Shown: positions 16,316 to 25,335, numbered from the stretch's first letter. The stretch is 64,000 nucleotides of DNA from Pseudomonas sp. FP2335 (GCF_030687535.1 NZ_CP117437.1:2377501-2441500); one strand, 5' to 3'. Numbers and translations are program-made. Notes: generated from the sequence alone by a model not told the origin.

Positions 16316-18727
16316 TTAGAAGTTGTAGCGGGTGGTGACCATCATGTTGCGCGGGTCGCCAGGGTAGGCGGAGTCATAGAAACCAATGTTGGTGTAGTAG
16401 TTCTTGTCGAACACGTTGTTGACGTTGAGGGTAGCCGACAGGTTCTTGGTGATCTGGTAGCGCGCCATCAGGTCCACCAGCCAGTACGGGTCTTGGGTGA
16501 GGACTTCGGAGCGGCGCAGGCCGGAGTTGCGGATCGACTTCCAACCTTCGCTCTGCCAGCGTGCGCCACCGCCGATGGTGAGCTTGTCCAGCGGGCCGGT
16601 GAGTTTGTAGGTGGTGTAGAAGTTGACCTGGTCTTCCGGTTCCCAGGTGGAAACCTTCACGCCGCTGTCGTCGCGGGCAACCTTGTGGGTGTAGCCCGCC
16701 TGCAACTGCCAGCCGGTGGCGATTTCGCCGGAGATTTCTGCTTCGTAGCCCTTGGTCTTGGATTTGATGCCGTAGTAGGCCGTATCGTTGCCGGGAACTG
16801 AGTTGTGCTCGCTGTCGAGTTCCGGACGGTTTTCTTCGTGGACTTCGAAATACGCGAGGCTGGAATTCAAACGTCCATTGAAGAATTCACCCTTGAGGCC
16901 GATCTCGTAGTTCTTACCTTCGTCCGGCTCAAGCATTTTGTCTTCGCGGTCGAAGTAGTCGGTCTGCGGCTGGAAGATCTCAGTGAAGCTGGTGTAGGCG
17001 GTAAAGTTATCGTTGAGGTCGTATGTCAGGCCGGCATAAGGCACGACTTTACCGCTCTCCTTGGACTTGCTGGTGCCGGTGACTTCGTAGTTGGCCAGGC
17101 GCGCGCCGAGCAGCAGGTGCATTTCGTCGGTCAGGCTGAAGCGGCTGGTGAGGTAAGTGCCGGTCTGGCGAGTGCTCTGGTCGAGTTTGCGATATTGAAC
17201 CCACTCTGGCTCCGGAATGTCGCCGTCCCAGTTATAGAAGTCAGCAGAGTTGGTGCCGGGAGCAAAGACGGCGTTGTAGCTCTTGCCCGTCCATTTGCTG
17301 GTCGAAATGGATTGGCCCACCACCAACTCGTGCTCACGACCAAACAGTTCAAAAGGCCCCGTGGCGTAGGCGTCAAGGCTGTCTCCGGTGGTTTCGCCAG
17401 TGTGTTTTTTTGCAAACAGCGAGCTCTGGTTGCCGGAGTCCTGAGAGAGGGCGCCTAGCGGTGCATGGTAGCCGTTGATCTGGTGGTTGTATTGGCCTTT
17501 GGCGACCCAGCCATTGGCGAAGCTATGTTCCAGAGTGGCGAAGGCTGTACGGCTGTACTGCGCCCACGAACCCCATTTCGGGCCGTTGTTGAACGAGCGT
17601 GGCAAGTCCAGCTCCTTGCCTTCTGCGTCGAAGATCATGCGGCTGCCGGTCCAACTGGAACCTTTCGGGTCGCTGTCCTGGTAGTCGGCGCCTACGGTCA
17701 GCAGGGTGTCCTCGTCCAGGTCGGCTTCAAGAATTCCGTAGAAAACACTGGTCTTGCGCGAGTAGTGGTCGAGGAACGAGTGCTTGTCTTGATATGACGC
17801 AACCGCTCGACCACGAATATTTCCAGTTTCAGTCAGCGGGCCGCTTACGTCGATCTGGGAGCGGTAGTTGTCCCAAGACCCGGCGCCCAATTCGACGCTA
17901 CCTTGGAACTCGGACGTCGGCTTCTTGCGGATCAAATTGAGCGTGCCGCCTACACCGCCAGCCCCGGTCAACAAACCGGTAGCGCCCTTGAGCACTTCTA
18001 TGCGGTCATAGATGGCCATGTCGGTCAGCGTCTGGCCAGCCGAGTATTGGGCGTCGCGCAGGGTTGGAATACCGTCGTATTGGAAGGTATTGATGGAAAA
18101 GCCGCGCGAGAAATAGTTGGTACGCTCACTGTCATAGGTCGACACGGTAATGCCGGGGGTGTGGCGCATCACGTCGTCAATCGAGTTCAGGCCGAAGTCA
18201 TCCATGGCCTGGCGCGTGACCACCGAGATCGATTGCGGCGTTTCCCGTGGCGTCAGCACCAGGCGCGTGGCGGTGGCGATGGTGCCCGGGGTGTAGGAAC
18301 CGGTGCCTTCGGTCACCGTGCCGAGTTGGTTGGCCGTCACTTGGGTCGCGCCCAGTTCCAGGCCGGAACCTGCGTGGCTGCTGATACTGATGGTGTTGCC
18401 TTGCAGGCCATACCCGACGCCGGTGCCTTTGAGCAGGGTGCTGAGGGCGCGGTCCGGGTCGAATTTGCCTTTGACGGCGTTGCTGCGCTTGCCTTCCACA
18501 TCCGTCGGGCTGTACAGCACTTGCAGGTTGGACTGGCGGCCGAACGCTTGCAGTGCGCTACCCAGGGACTGGGCCGGCACGTCGATCTCAAGTTCCTGTG
18601 CCTGTACATAGCCGGCAATCGGCAGCGACACGGCCAGCGCCAGCGCGCCGGGCAACAGGTTGAAGTTCAGTGCCCGTCGCATCGATAGCGCTTTGCTCAG
18701 GGGGCTCAGACCGAGTCGTACTGACAT
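16316..18727 (-). CDS. fpvA: TonB-dependent ferripyoverdine receptor
   Basis: This 803-residue outer-membrane receptor imports ferripyoverdine. A long N-terminal leader ends near residue 44 (YVQA/QE). It is followed by a secretin/TonB short N-terminal (STN) signalling domain at about 45-125, a plug (TPRETPQSISVVTRQ onwards, DRIEVLKGATGLL) and a beta barrel ending in the terminal Phe typical of outer-membrane barrels. The signalling domain means it probably controls an anti-sigma/sigma pair of FpvR/FpvI/PvdS type, which is not in this window. It lies downstream of pvdE on the same strand. Receptor and terminal synthetase sit back to back, as in P. aeruginosa, so siderophore structure and its receptor can be inherited together. 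Confidence 0.93.
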   Translation of the reverse strand: MSVRLGLSPLSKALSMRRALNFNLLPGALALAVSLPIAGYVQAQELEIDVPAQSLGSALQAFGRQSNLQVLYSPTDVEGKRSNAVKGKFDPDRALSTLLKGTGVGYGLQGNTISISSHAGSGLELGATQVTANQLGTVTEGTGSYTPGTIATATRLVLTPRETPQSISVVTRQAMDDFGLNSIDDVMRHTPGITVSTYDSERTNYFSRGFSINTFQYDGIPTLRDAQYSAGQTLTDMAIYDRIEVLKGATGLLTGAGGVGGTLNLIRKKPTSEFQGSVELGAGSWDNYRSQIDVSGPLTETGNIRGRAVASYQDKHSFLDHYSRKTSVFYGILEADLDEDTLLTVGADYQDSDPKGSSWTGSRMIFDAEGKELDLPRSFNNGPKWGSWAQYSRTAFATLEHSFANGWVAKGQYNHQINGYHAPLGALSQDSGNQSSLFAKKHTGETTGDSLDAYATGPFELFGREHELVVGQSISTSKWTGKSYNAVFAPGTNSADFYNWDGDIPEPEWVQYRKLDQSTRQTGTYLTSRFSLTDEMHLLLGARLANYEVTGTSKSKESGKVVPYAGLTYDLNDNFTAYTSFTEIFQPQTDYFDREDKMLEPDEGKNYEIGLKGEFFNGRLNSSLAYFEVHEENRPELDSEHNSVPGNDTAYYGIKSKTKGYEAEISGEIATGWQLQAGYTHKVARDDSGVKVSTWEPEDQVNFYTTYKLTGPLDKLTIGGGARWQSEGWKSIRNSGLRRSEVLTQDPYWLVDLMARYQITKNLSATLNVNNVFDKNYYTNIGFYDSAYPGDPRNMMVTTRYNF

Positions 18728-18775
18728 GAATACTTTCTCTTCTATGTTTTAGTGGGCAGATTATAGATGTTTATT

Positions 18776-18794
18776 GAGTCTGGTTCTCATTACC
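18776..18794 (-). promoter_or_regulatory. Possible Fur box upstream of fpvA
   Basis: On the - strand this reads GGTAATGAGAACCAGACTC. By eye it matches 13 of 19 positions of the Fur consensus GATAATGATAATCATTATC. A TATAAT-like element at 18765-18760 lies between it and the start. No TAAAT-N16-CGT box is present in this gap, unlike the other pvd promoters here. Confidence 0.4.
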
Positions 18795-18836
18795 ACTAGT
18801 GAGACGTTCCTACTTGAAAAAACCGGAAAGTTTTTT

Positions 18837-20489
18837 TCATGCCGGTTCCAATTCATGCACGACCTTGCCCGCACGCAGGCGCACCAACTGGTCGGCGATG
18901 TCGAAATAGCGGTCGTCGTGGCTGATCACGATGATGGTCTTGCCCAGGCGCTTGAGGTCCGGCAGCAGCTCGGTATAGAAAATCTTGCGAAAGACCGGGT
19001 CCTGGTCGGCGGCCCATTCGTCGAACACCAGCACCGGGCGCTCTTCGAGCCAGGCGTTGACCAGGGCCAGGCGCTTGCGCTGGCCGGTGGACAGGTCGGT
19101 GGTGCTGAACACGCCGTCCTTGACGCTGACCTTGTGCGCAATCTCCAGGCGCTCGAGGTACTTGGTCGCGCTGTCCAGCGACTGCGTGGCGCTGCCCTGT
19201 ACCAGGTCATCGAACAGGTAATAGTCGGCAAATACGGTGGTGAACAACTGGCGATAGTCATCGCGCACCGGGTCGGTGACGGTGTCGCCGTTGAGGCGGA
19301 TTTCTCCGGACTGGGGTGGGTACAGACCCAGCAACAGCTTGATCAGGGTGGTCTTGCCGCAGCCGTTTTCGCCGACGATAAACACGATGTCGCCCTGCTT
19401 GATGCTCAGGTTGATCGGCCCCAGGTGGAACGGCTGGCTGCCTTCCACCGGCGGCGGGCTGTAGCTCACGTCGCGCAATTCCAGGCTGGTGACCACCGGG
19501 TGGGGCGCCTCGCTGGCGTCCATCAACAAGTGCGGCTCGGGGGATGAGAACCGCTCGGCCAGTTCGCTGATGCGCGCAAACGCGATACGCGCCTTGCCGA
19601 TGATCGGCAGGTAACCCACCACGTGCTCCAGCGGGCCTTTCATGTACAGCAGCACCAGTACGAAACCGGTGATCACCGCCGGGTCCGGATTGGGGCTGTA
19701 GGCCTGCATCGCCAGGGCCAGGCCGATGACCACGAAGAACAGCATCGAGCCGAAGGTCTTGGCGACGATATAGATGTTCACCGAGCGCACCTGGATGTCG
19801 CTGATCTGGTCGGCGGTTTCCTGGATGCGATGGGTGTTCATGCGATAGCGCCGTGGCCGGTGGATGCGCAGCTCCTTGGCGCCCGAGGCGATTGCCGAAT
19901 AGTAGCGTTGCAGTTCGTCTTCGAGGTCACGGGCCTCGTCAAAGCCGCGAATGCCCTTGGCGCCGGCGATGAACTGCACGCTGCAACCGATGGCGATGGC
20001 GACGATCATCAGCAGGAACATCGGCACCGACAGGTACGCCAGGTAGCCCAGGCAACCCAGGGTCACGGTGGTGGCGATGGCCAGCGGGGTGAAGGCAAAG
20101 GAGAAATCGCTGATGGTGTCGACGTCGTGGGTCAGTACCGGGATCAGGCGGTGGGAGCGGTAACGCTCGATCTGTTCGATCGGCGCCGACAGCACTTTCT
20201 CGCCCAGTTCCTTGCGCAACGCGGCGATGATGCGTTGGCCGACATAGTTGGTGCCGATGTCGGACACGATCGAACTGGTCAGGGCCAGCACGCACAGGGC
20301 GGCAAAGGTCAGTACCACGCCTTGGGTCATGCCGGTGGAGGAGTGCAGGGCGTTGTTGATGGTGGCCAGCAAAAAGGTGATGGCCAGGCCACCTGCCATG
20401 CCCAGGGCGACGGACACCGTCACCAGGGTACGAAAAGGTCTGAGCAATGCGAGCAGACCATTGAAGGCGCCGCGCTTGGGGTCGGTCAT
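18837..20489 (-). CDS. pvdE: Pyoverdine precursor ABC exporter (ferribactin transporter)
   Basis: PvdE is an inner-membrane ABC half-transporter that moves the ferribactin precursor into the periplasm. The N-terminal half has hydrophobic segments (for example LGMAGGLAITFLLATI). The C-terminal half is the ATPase, with Walker A GENGCGKTT, signature LSTGQRKRL and a Walker B-like VLVFDEWAAD. I chose the ATG at 20489 (MTDPKRG) because GGGAAG sits just upstream. An upstream GTG at 20528 would add 13 residues. The chosen length of 550 residues is close to that of P. aeruginosa PvdE. A PvdS-type box lies upstream. Confidence 0.92.
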   Translation of the reverse strand: MTDPKRGAFNGLLALLRPFRTLVTVSVALGMAGGLAITFLLATINNALHSSTGMTQGVVLTFAALCVLALTSSIVSDIGTNYVGQRIIAALRKELGEKVLSAPIEQIERYRSHRLIPVLTHDVDTISDFSFAFTPLAIATTVTLGCLGYLAYLSVPMFLLMIVAIAIGCSVQFIAGAKGIRGFDEARDLEDELQRYYSAIASGAKELRIHRPRRYRMNTHRIQETADQISDIQVRSVNIYIVAKTFGSMLFFVVIGLALAMQAYSPNPDPAVITGFVLVLLYMKGPLEHVVGYLPIIGKARIAFARISELAERFSSPEPHLLMDASEAPHPVVTSLELRDVSYSPPPVEGSQPFHLGPINLSIKQGDIVFIVGENGCGKTTLIKLLLGLYPPQSGEIRLNGDTVTDPVRDDYRQLFTTVFADYYLFDDLVQGSATQSLDSATKYLERLEIAHKVSVKDGVFSTTDLSTGQRKRLALVNAWLEERPVLVFDEWAADQDPVFRKIFYTELLPDLKRLGKTIIVISHDDRYFDIADQLVRLRAGKVVHELEPA

Positions 20490-20547
20490 AAATACTTCCC
20501 GGAGAGTGAATAGAGGGGCTGGGCACACAGACCCTTACCCATGACAA

Positions 20548-20571
20548 ACGAAGCGTGGTGGCGAGTATTTA
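20548..20571 (-). promoter_or_regulatory. Iron-starvation (PvdS) promoter box for pvdE
   Basis: On the - strand this is an exact TAAAT-N16-CGT, the -35/-10 pattern recognised by the iron-starvation sigma factor PvdS. On the + strand it reads ACG at 20548 and ATTTA at 20567. It is placed for pvdE. Confidence 0.85.
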
Positions 20572-20602
20572 GCGCGATGTGCCCGGTGGTGCCGGCGGCA
20601 GA

Positions 20603-20626
20603 TAAATTGGCGGCGGGCTGGTTCGT
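20603..20626 (+). promoter_or_regulatory. Iron-starvation (PvdS) promoter box for pvdF
   Basis: TAAAT at 20603-20607 and CGT at 20624-20626 are separated by exactly 16 bases, 63 bp before the pvdF start. Confidence 0.85.
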
Positions 20627-20688
20627 TCTTGTGATGTAGGCGCACGCGTAAACACGCAGCGCGCAGTCCATCCAGCGAGAGCGAAACA

Positions 20689-21513
20689 ATGTCGAAGAAG
20701 AATCTGGTGTACGTGTGGTCCCTGAGAAATGCTGCCGCCGACAAGGCCGGGCAGCCGGTGGCCTACAAGGACCACGAGCGCTACATGAAATCGGTGCTGG
20801 AGTTTCTGGTGGGTTCGTTGAACGACACCCCGCTGGGCGAGGCCTACAACCTGGTGGGCGTGGTGTACGACGATGACGAACAGAACCCGCGGGACCAGCA
20901 ACTGGTCAAGGACTACGGCTTTGCCTACCAGCCTGGCCGCCAGTGGCTGTACCCGGCGGACCTGCGGGTGCAGGGCCGGCTGGTCAATGACTTGTTGTTG
21001 AGTGTGCCGTCCACCTATCGCCGCTTGCCACGGGGCAGCGCCGAACACATCGCCGGCAAGCAGGATTTCGAACGGCGCTTGCATGACACGCTGGTGGAAT
21101 TGAAGGCTGACATCGTGGTGCTCGATGGCTTGCTGGTGATCCTGGATGAGCTGGTGCGACCGGGTGCGCCATTTGCGCGGCGCATCATGAACATTCACCC
21201 CGGTATTACCCGCATCGAATCGCCGTACGAGCGCCGCGGCGCGTATGCCACGTGGAATGCGTTGTACGGCGCGCGCGGGCTGACGGTGACGGATTGGGCG
21301 ACAAAGGCCACCACGCCGTCGGAGCCGCTGTACCTGACCGGCGCATCGTTTCATTACGTGGATAACGGCATTGATTCGGGGGAGGTGTTTCACGACGTCT
21401 TGAAGACCGAGATTTCGCCTGAGGACACCATCCTTGAGCTGCGTTGGAACAACTTCAACAACAGCCTGTTCCCGGCGTTGCATGAAGGGTTGGAGCTGTT
21501 GGCAAAAATCTGA
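20689..21513 (+). CDS. pvdF: N5-hydroxyornithine formyltransferase
   Basis: PvdF (274 residues) adds a formyl group from formyl-tetrahydrofolate to N5-hydroxyornithine. The product is the hydroxamate building block loaded by the FHO modules of the synthetases. The formyltransferase motif is seen as MNIHPGITR (Asn and His) and, further on, DSGEVFH (Asp), giving the usual N-H-D catalytic set. It is divergent from pvdE and has its own PvdS box. Its presence supports reading two visible NRPS modules as formyl-hydroxyornithine specific. It converges on pvdO across a REP palindrome. Confidence 0.92.
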   Translation: MSKKNLVYVWSLRNAAADKAGQPVAYKDHERYMKSVLEFLVGSLNDTPLGEAYNLVGVVYDDDEQNPRDQQLVKDYGFAYQPGRQWLYPADLRVQGRLVNDLLLSVPSTYRRLPRGSAEHIAGKQDFERRLHDTLVELKADIVVLDGLLVILDELVRPGAPFARRIMNIHPGITRIESPYERRGAYATWNALYGARGLTVTDWATKATTPSEPLYLTGASFHYVDNGIDSGEVFHDVLKTEISPEDTILELRWNNFNNSLFPALHEGLELLAKI

Positions 21514-21531
21514 AGCGGGCACAGTTCAAAA

Positions 21532-21623
21532 TGTGGGAGCGGGCTTGCTCGCGAAAGCGGTGTGTCATTCACCGGAAATAGTGACTGACACATCGCTTTC
21601 GCGAGCAAGCCCGCTCCCACACA
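21532..21623. repeat. REP doublet (REPIN) between pvdF and pvdO
   Basis: The inverted arms TGTGGGAGCGGGCTTGCTCG and its complement (CGAGCAAGCCCGCTCCCACA) flank a short spacer. A near-identical element lies at 54954-55043. It sits between convergent genes and may also help end both transcripts. Confidence 0.85.
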
Positions 21624-21652
21624 AGCCTGCACACATTTGAATCTTCAGTGCT

Positions 21653-22525
21653 TCAGAGTTCGCGCACTACCCGAAAACCAATCCAGTCCCCCCGCGTCTG
21701 CGGGTAGATATTGTTGCGGTTGCCCGAGCGCGAAAACACGGGCGCCTCGCCCCAATCATTGCCGCGAATGACGTAGGCCTCGCAGGTCTGTTCTGTCCAG
21801 GCGCTGCCATCGGACGGCGCACCTGCGTAGTTCTCGTGGTAGCAGTCGGCAACCCGCTCGTAGACATTGCCGTGCATGTCATACATGCCAAACCCATTCG
21901 GCGCGTAGCTGCCCACCGGCGAGGAATAGCTGTAGCCATCCGCCGGGCCGTAGGTGTTGGCGTGCCCGGCGATGCTGTAACCCTTGCCCTCGTCAAACGG
22001 GAACGGGAAGGGCCCCTTGGTGCCGGCCCGCGCGGCGTATTCGCGTTGGGCTTCGCTGACCATGTGGTACTGCTGGCCGGTCTTTTTCGACAGCCAGCTC
22101 ACGTACCTCTGGATGTCGTCCATGTCCATGCATACCGCCGGTTGGCGTGGGCCCTGCGGGTAGCGCGGTTTGCTGGCGATGCATTCGCGGCCGGGGCGGG
22201 TGTCGCCGTCAGCGATTTTTACCCCGGTCTGGCGCACGTAGCTGTCCCACTCGCTGGCGGTGATGTGGAAGCGGCTCATGGCGAAGGGCTTGGCGAAGGT
22301 CACAGTGTGCATCGGGCCTTCGTCAGGCTCGCGGCCGACTTCATCCTCGGGCGTGCCCATGGTGAACGTGCCCGCGGGCAGCACCACCATTTCCGGGCAG
22401 TCCTTGCAGTCCTTGAACACTTTGCCCGGCTGCGGCGTGGCAGCCTGGGCCAGGCCTGGCAGCAGGGCGCCGCAGGCGGCCGCCAGGGTCAGGGCGGCCA
22501 GGGGGTTGAATCGGGATCGCATCAT
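21653..22525 (-). CDS. pvdO: Periplasmic pyoverdine maturation protein, FGE-like fold
   Basis: This 290-residue protein has a Sec-type signal peptide (hydrophobic stretch then GLAQA/AT) and a formylglycine-generating-enzyme/sulfatase-modifying domain: PEMVVLPAGTFTMGT at the start, MYDMHGNVYE in the middle and GFRVVREL at the end. Family work assigns PvdO to the last oxidation step that forms the fluorescent chromophore. The paired catalytic cysteines of true FGE enzymes are not visible where expected (VIRGNDWGEAPVF), so chemistry different from FGE is likely. It is the last gene of a pvdM-pvdN-pvdO operon on the - strand. Confidence 0.9.
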   Translation of the reverse strand: MMRSRFNPLAALTLAAACGALLPGLAQAATPQPGKVFKDCKDCPEMVVLPAGTFTMGTPEDEVGREPDEGPMHTVTFAKPFAMSRFHITASEWDSYVRQTGVKIADGDTRPGRECIASKPRYPQGPRQPAVCMDMDDIQRYVSWLSKKTGQQYHMVSEAQREYAARAGTKGPFPFPFDEGKGYSIAGHANTYGPADGYSYSSPVGSYAPNGFGMYDMHGNVYERVADCYHENYAGAPSDGSAWTEQTCEAYVIRGNDWGEAPVFSRSGNRNNIYPQTRGDWIGFRVVREL

Positions 22526-22556
22526 GAGGGCCTCTGGTCAAAAGGAAAAATGCACG

Positions 22557-23825
22557 TCACAGCCGTGGGCTCAGCAGGGCCATGAAACGCTGGATCTCGT
22601 CGGAGGAATTGAGCAGCCCGGGCGCGGTGCGGATCACCGGACCGGCATCGCGGTCCACCGCATCGATGACAACACGCTGTTTCATCATGTAGTCGGCGAT
22701 GTCGCTGCTGTCCTGGCCCTTGACCCGGAAGAAGGTGAAGCCAGCCGACAGTTCGGCGCTGCGCGGCGTGACCAGTTCGATCTGCGGGAGGCTCAGCAGT
22801 TGGTCTTTAAGCTCGGTATTGAGCGCATGGATACGCGCCTGTACCTGCGCCTTGCCCAGTTGCAGGTGCAGCTTGAAGGCTTCATCCGCCGCCCAGCGGT
22901 GTTCGAATGCGTGGAAGCCACCAGGGGTCATGGTGGTGGCGAAGTTGGTGTCTTCGGAAAAGGTCGGCACCATCGGCGTGATGTACTTGTTTTCGCTCTC
23001 GCGGGCGCAGACCAGTCCGGTACCGCGCGGGCCGAACATCCATTTGTGGGTGCCGGCGATAAAGAAGTCGCAGTGCATGTCCGGGAAGTCGAGGTTTTCC
23101 ACGCCAAAGCCATGCACGCCATCGACCACGTAGAGAATGCGGTCGTGGTCGTCGCGGTGGCGGTTGTGTTCAGTCACCAGTTGGCCGATCTCGCCGATGG
23201 GCAGCTTCACGCCGCTGCCGGACTGCACCCAGGTCATGCCCAGCACGCGGGTATTGGGGCGGATATTGCGCTGGATATTGCCGAGCACTTCGTCCGCCGA
23301 GAGGCGGTTGGCGTGCTCGAACAGCTTGAACCGGCGCACCTGGGTACCTTGCTTGCGCACGCGAAAATCCAGCACGTTCTGGGTCGCGTAATGCTCGTGC
23401 ACGGTGGTGAGGATCTCTTGGTCGGCGCGCAGCTGGATGCCGCCATAGATCATCGCCAGGCCCTCGGACGTGCTGCCGGTAAGGGCGATCTGCGCGGGTG
23501 CGGCCTGCAAATAACGACCGGCCCATTCGCGCACCTGGCCTTCGCGCTTCCAGGTTTCTTCCAGGCCCCAGTCCATCGCCAGGCCGGGGTTGCGGTCGAT
23601 CTGCAGGCGGTAGCGCTCGATGGCGTCGCGCACCGGTTTGGGGTGTGACGCCACGAGGAAGTTGGAGAAGTGCAGGTAGTTCGGGTCCTGGTTGAACAGT
23701 TGCTTGAGATCCGTCCATGGATGTTTCGCCGCAGGCGCGGCAGTGACGGCCAGCGCCTCGGGCAGCAGCGACAGGCTGGCGGCGAATAGCCCGGCCTGCT
23801 TGAGAAATGTACGGCGGTCGGTCAT
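22557..23825 (-). CDS. pvdN: Periplasmic PLP-dependent enzyme modifying the pyoverdine side chain
   Basis: This 422-residue fold-type I PLP enzyme has a twin-arginine leader (MTDRRTFLKQAGLF) and a PLP-lysine motif (FIAGTHKWMFGPRG). PvdN is known to convert the N-terminal glutamate side chain of the pyoverdine precursor to succinamide in the periplasm. It lies 18 bp from pvdM and about 30 bp from pvdO, so the three are probably co-transcribed. Confidence 0.92.
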   Translation of the reverse strand: MTDRRTFLKQAGLFAASLSLLPEALAVTAAPAAKHPWTDLKQLFNQDPNYLHFSNFLVASHPKPVRDAIERYRLQIDRNPGLAMDWGLEETWKREGQVREWAGRYLQAAPAQIALTGSTSEGLAMIYGGIQLRADQEILTTVHEHYATQNVLDFRVRKQGTQVRRFKLFEHANRLSADEVLGNIQRNIRPNTRVLGMTWVQSGSGVKLPIGEIGQLVTEHNRHRDDHDRILYVVDGVHGFGVENLDFPDMHCDFFIAGTHKWMFGPRGTGLVCARESENKYITPMVPTFSEDTNFATTMTPGGFHAFEHRWAADEAFKLHLQLGKAQVQARIHALNTELKDQLLSLPQIELVTPRSAELSAGFTFFRVKGQDSSDIADYMMKQRVVIDAVDRDAGPVIRTAPGLLNSSDEIQRFMALLSPRL

Positions 23826-23843
23826 GGACGTGCTTCTAGGTGA

Positions 23844-25199
23844 TTAGCGATTGGCCAAGGGCTTGGCGGCTTTTTGTACCTGGTCCCACACGCGCAGGAA
23901 GTTGCCACCCCACAGCTTGGCAATGTCAGCTTCGGAGTAGCCCCGCTGGATCAGCTCGGCGGTGACGTTGCGCACCTCGCCGACGTTCTCCCAGCCGTCG
24001 ATGCCGCCGCCGTCGTTGAAGTCCGACGAGATGCCGACGTGATCAATGCCGATCTTGCGTACCGTGTAGTCGATGGCGTCGCCCCAATCCTTGAGGCTGG
24101 CCTTGGGTTCTTCCTCAAGAATGCCGTACAGGCCCTGGGCGTACTGGCCGAATTTCTGCTCGGGCCAGGCGGCGATGATTGCGTCGCCGGGCATCAGCGC
24201 CATGGCGAGGTTTGGCAGCGGTGGCAGATCAAAACGTGCGCGCAGGCTGTTGAGCTTGTCCTGGGTCGGCTGGCTCAGCGGTCGCAGGTACGCCGAGAAC
24301 CCGACGACTTGCACCACGCCGCCGCTGTTCTTGATCAGTTGCAGTTCCTTGTCGCTGAGGTTGCGCGCGATATCCACCGACGCTCGCGGCGCCGAGTGGG
24401 ACGCGACCATTGGCGTGCGGCTCAGCTGTGCCACCTGCTCCAGCGCCTTGGTCGACATCTGCGACACGTCGATGATCACCCCCAGGTCGTTGAGGCGGTG
24501 CACGGCTTGCTGGCCAATCGGCGACAGGCCTTCGAGGGCGTCGGTGGAGTCATTGAAAAACGGCAGTGGGCGCGATGAGTCGGACCACGCGTTGTTGCCG
24601 ATATAGCTGAAGCCGAACATGCGCATGCCACGTGCGGCCCACAGGTCCAGCTGATTCAGGTCATTGCCCAGGGGGTAGGCGTTGAGCATGCTGATAAAGA
24701 TCGCGAATTTGCCTTCGCCATGCAGGCGCCGGAAATCGTCCGGGGTGTAGGCAATGCCCACTTGGTTGGGAAAGTCGCGGACCATGCCAGAGATGATTTT
24801 GTAGCGCACCTCCTGCTCGTGGCGCGCTTCTTCGACAAAACCGTCGGTGGGTTTGTGCGGGGCGTTGGCGCCGTTCCAGATCTCCGGCCAGCCGAAAATC
24901 GTCAGCGCCGCTCCCGACAAGCGTCCGCGGGCAGCCTTGGCCAGGTCGAACTGGCCGCTGCCGTCCTTGTCGGCCTCGCTGCCGACACCGCCAAAATCCA
25001 GGGGCACGGTGATATGGCTGTCGAACGACAACAGGCGATCCTGCATTTCATTGGCCTGCTTGATCACTGCCAGCGGGTAACCCGCATTGCCCCTGAACCA
25101 GTGATCCCAGGCCAGGAAACCGGCTGCGGCGCCGATGGCCAGTGCCAGTGGCAGGCCGATATACAGCGCCTTTTTCGAACGTGGTTTTGTCATTGCCAT
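23844..25199 (-). CDS. pvdM: Membrane-anchored dipeptidase-fold maturation protein
   Basis: This 451-residue member of the M19 membrane-dipeptidase family has an N-terminal membrane anchor (LYIGLPLALAIGAAAGFLAW). It works with PvdP in oxidising ferribactin to the chromophore. Zinc-ligand positions are altered: the usual HxD near the start reads DSHITVP, and the usual DxSH reads DVSQMS. The later SHS is kept (MVASHSAPRA). A classical metallo-dipeptidase reaction is therefore doubtful. It is first in the pvdMNO operon and divergent from pvdP, with a PvdS box upstream. A start two codons later (MTKPRS) is also possible. Confidence 0.9.
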   Translation of the reverse strand: MAMTKPRSKKALYIGLPLALAIGAAAGFLAWDHWFRGNAGYPLAVIKQANEMQDRLLSFDSHITVPLDFGGVGSEADKDGSGQFDLAKAARGRLSGAALTIFGWPEIWNGANAPHKPTDGFVEEARHEQEVRYKIISGMVRDFPNQVGIAYTPDDFRRLHGEGKFAIFISMLNAYPLGNDLNQLDLWAARGMRMFGFSYIGNNAWSDSSRPLPFFNDSTDALEGLSPIGQQAVHRLNDLGVIIDVSQMSTKALEQVAQLSRTPMVASHSAPRASVDIARNLSDKELQLIKNSGGVVQVVGFSAYLRPLSQPTQDKLNSLRARFDLPPLPNLAMALMPGDAIIAAWPEQKFGQYAQGLYGILEEEPKASLKDWGDAIDYTVRKIGIDHVGISSDFNDGGGIDGWENVGEVRNVTAELIQRGYSEADIAKLWGGNFLRVWDQVQKAAKPLANR

Positions 25200-25233
25200 C
25201 TCAGTCAGTTGAGGCCTTTGCTATCAAGGAAGG

Positions 25234-25257
25234 ACGAGCGCTGGACGCAGAAATTTA
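25234..25257 (-). promoter_or_regulatory. Iron-starvation (PvdS) promoter box for pvdMNO
   Basis: On the - strand this is an exact TAAAT-N16-CGT. On the + strand ACG is at 25234 and ATTTA at 25253-25257. It drives the pvdM-N-O direction. Confidence 0.85.
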
Positions 25258-25276
25258 GGCGGTGCGCCAAGTGCGG

Positions 25277-25300
25277 TAAATTTCCCCGGCCTGCAAACGT
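25277..25300 (+). promoter_or_regulatory. Iron-starvation (PvdS) promoter box for pvdP
   Basis: TAAAT at 25277-25281 and CGT at 25298-25300 are separated by 16 bases, 36 bp before the pvdP start. Confidence 0.85.
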
Positions 25301-25335
25301 TCTAGCTCTGATTAAGCCGTTTCCTAAGGTAGACA

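Noticed and set aside
15907..16319. Short open frames on both strands between pvdD and fpvA
   Set aside because: They lie wholly inside the palindromes and the tandem repeat; the peptides merely mirror the repeat.
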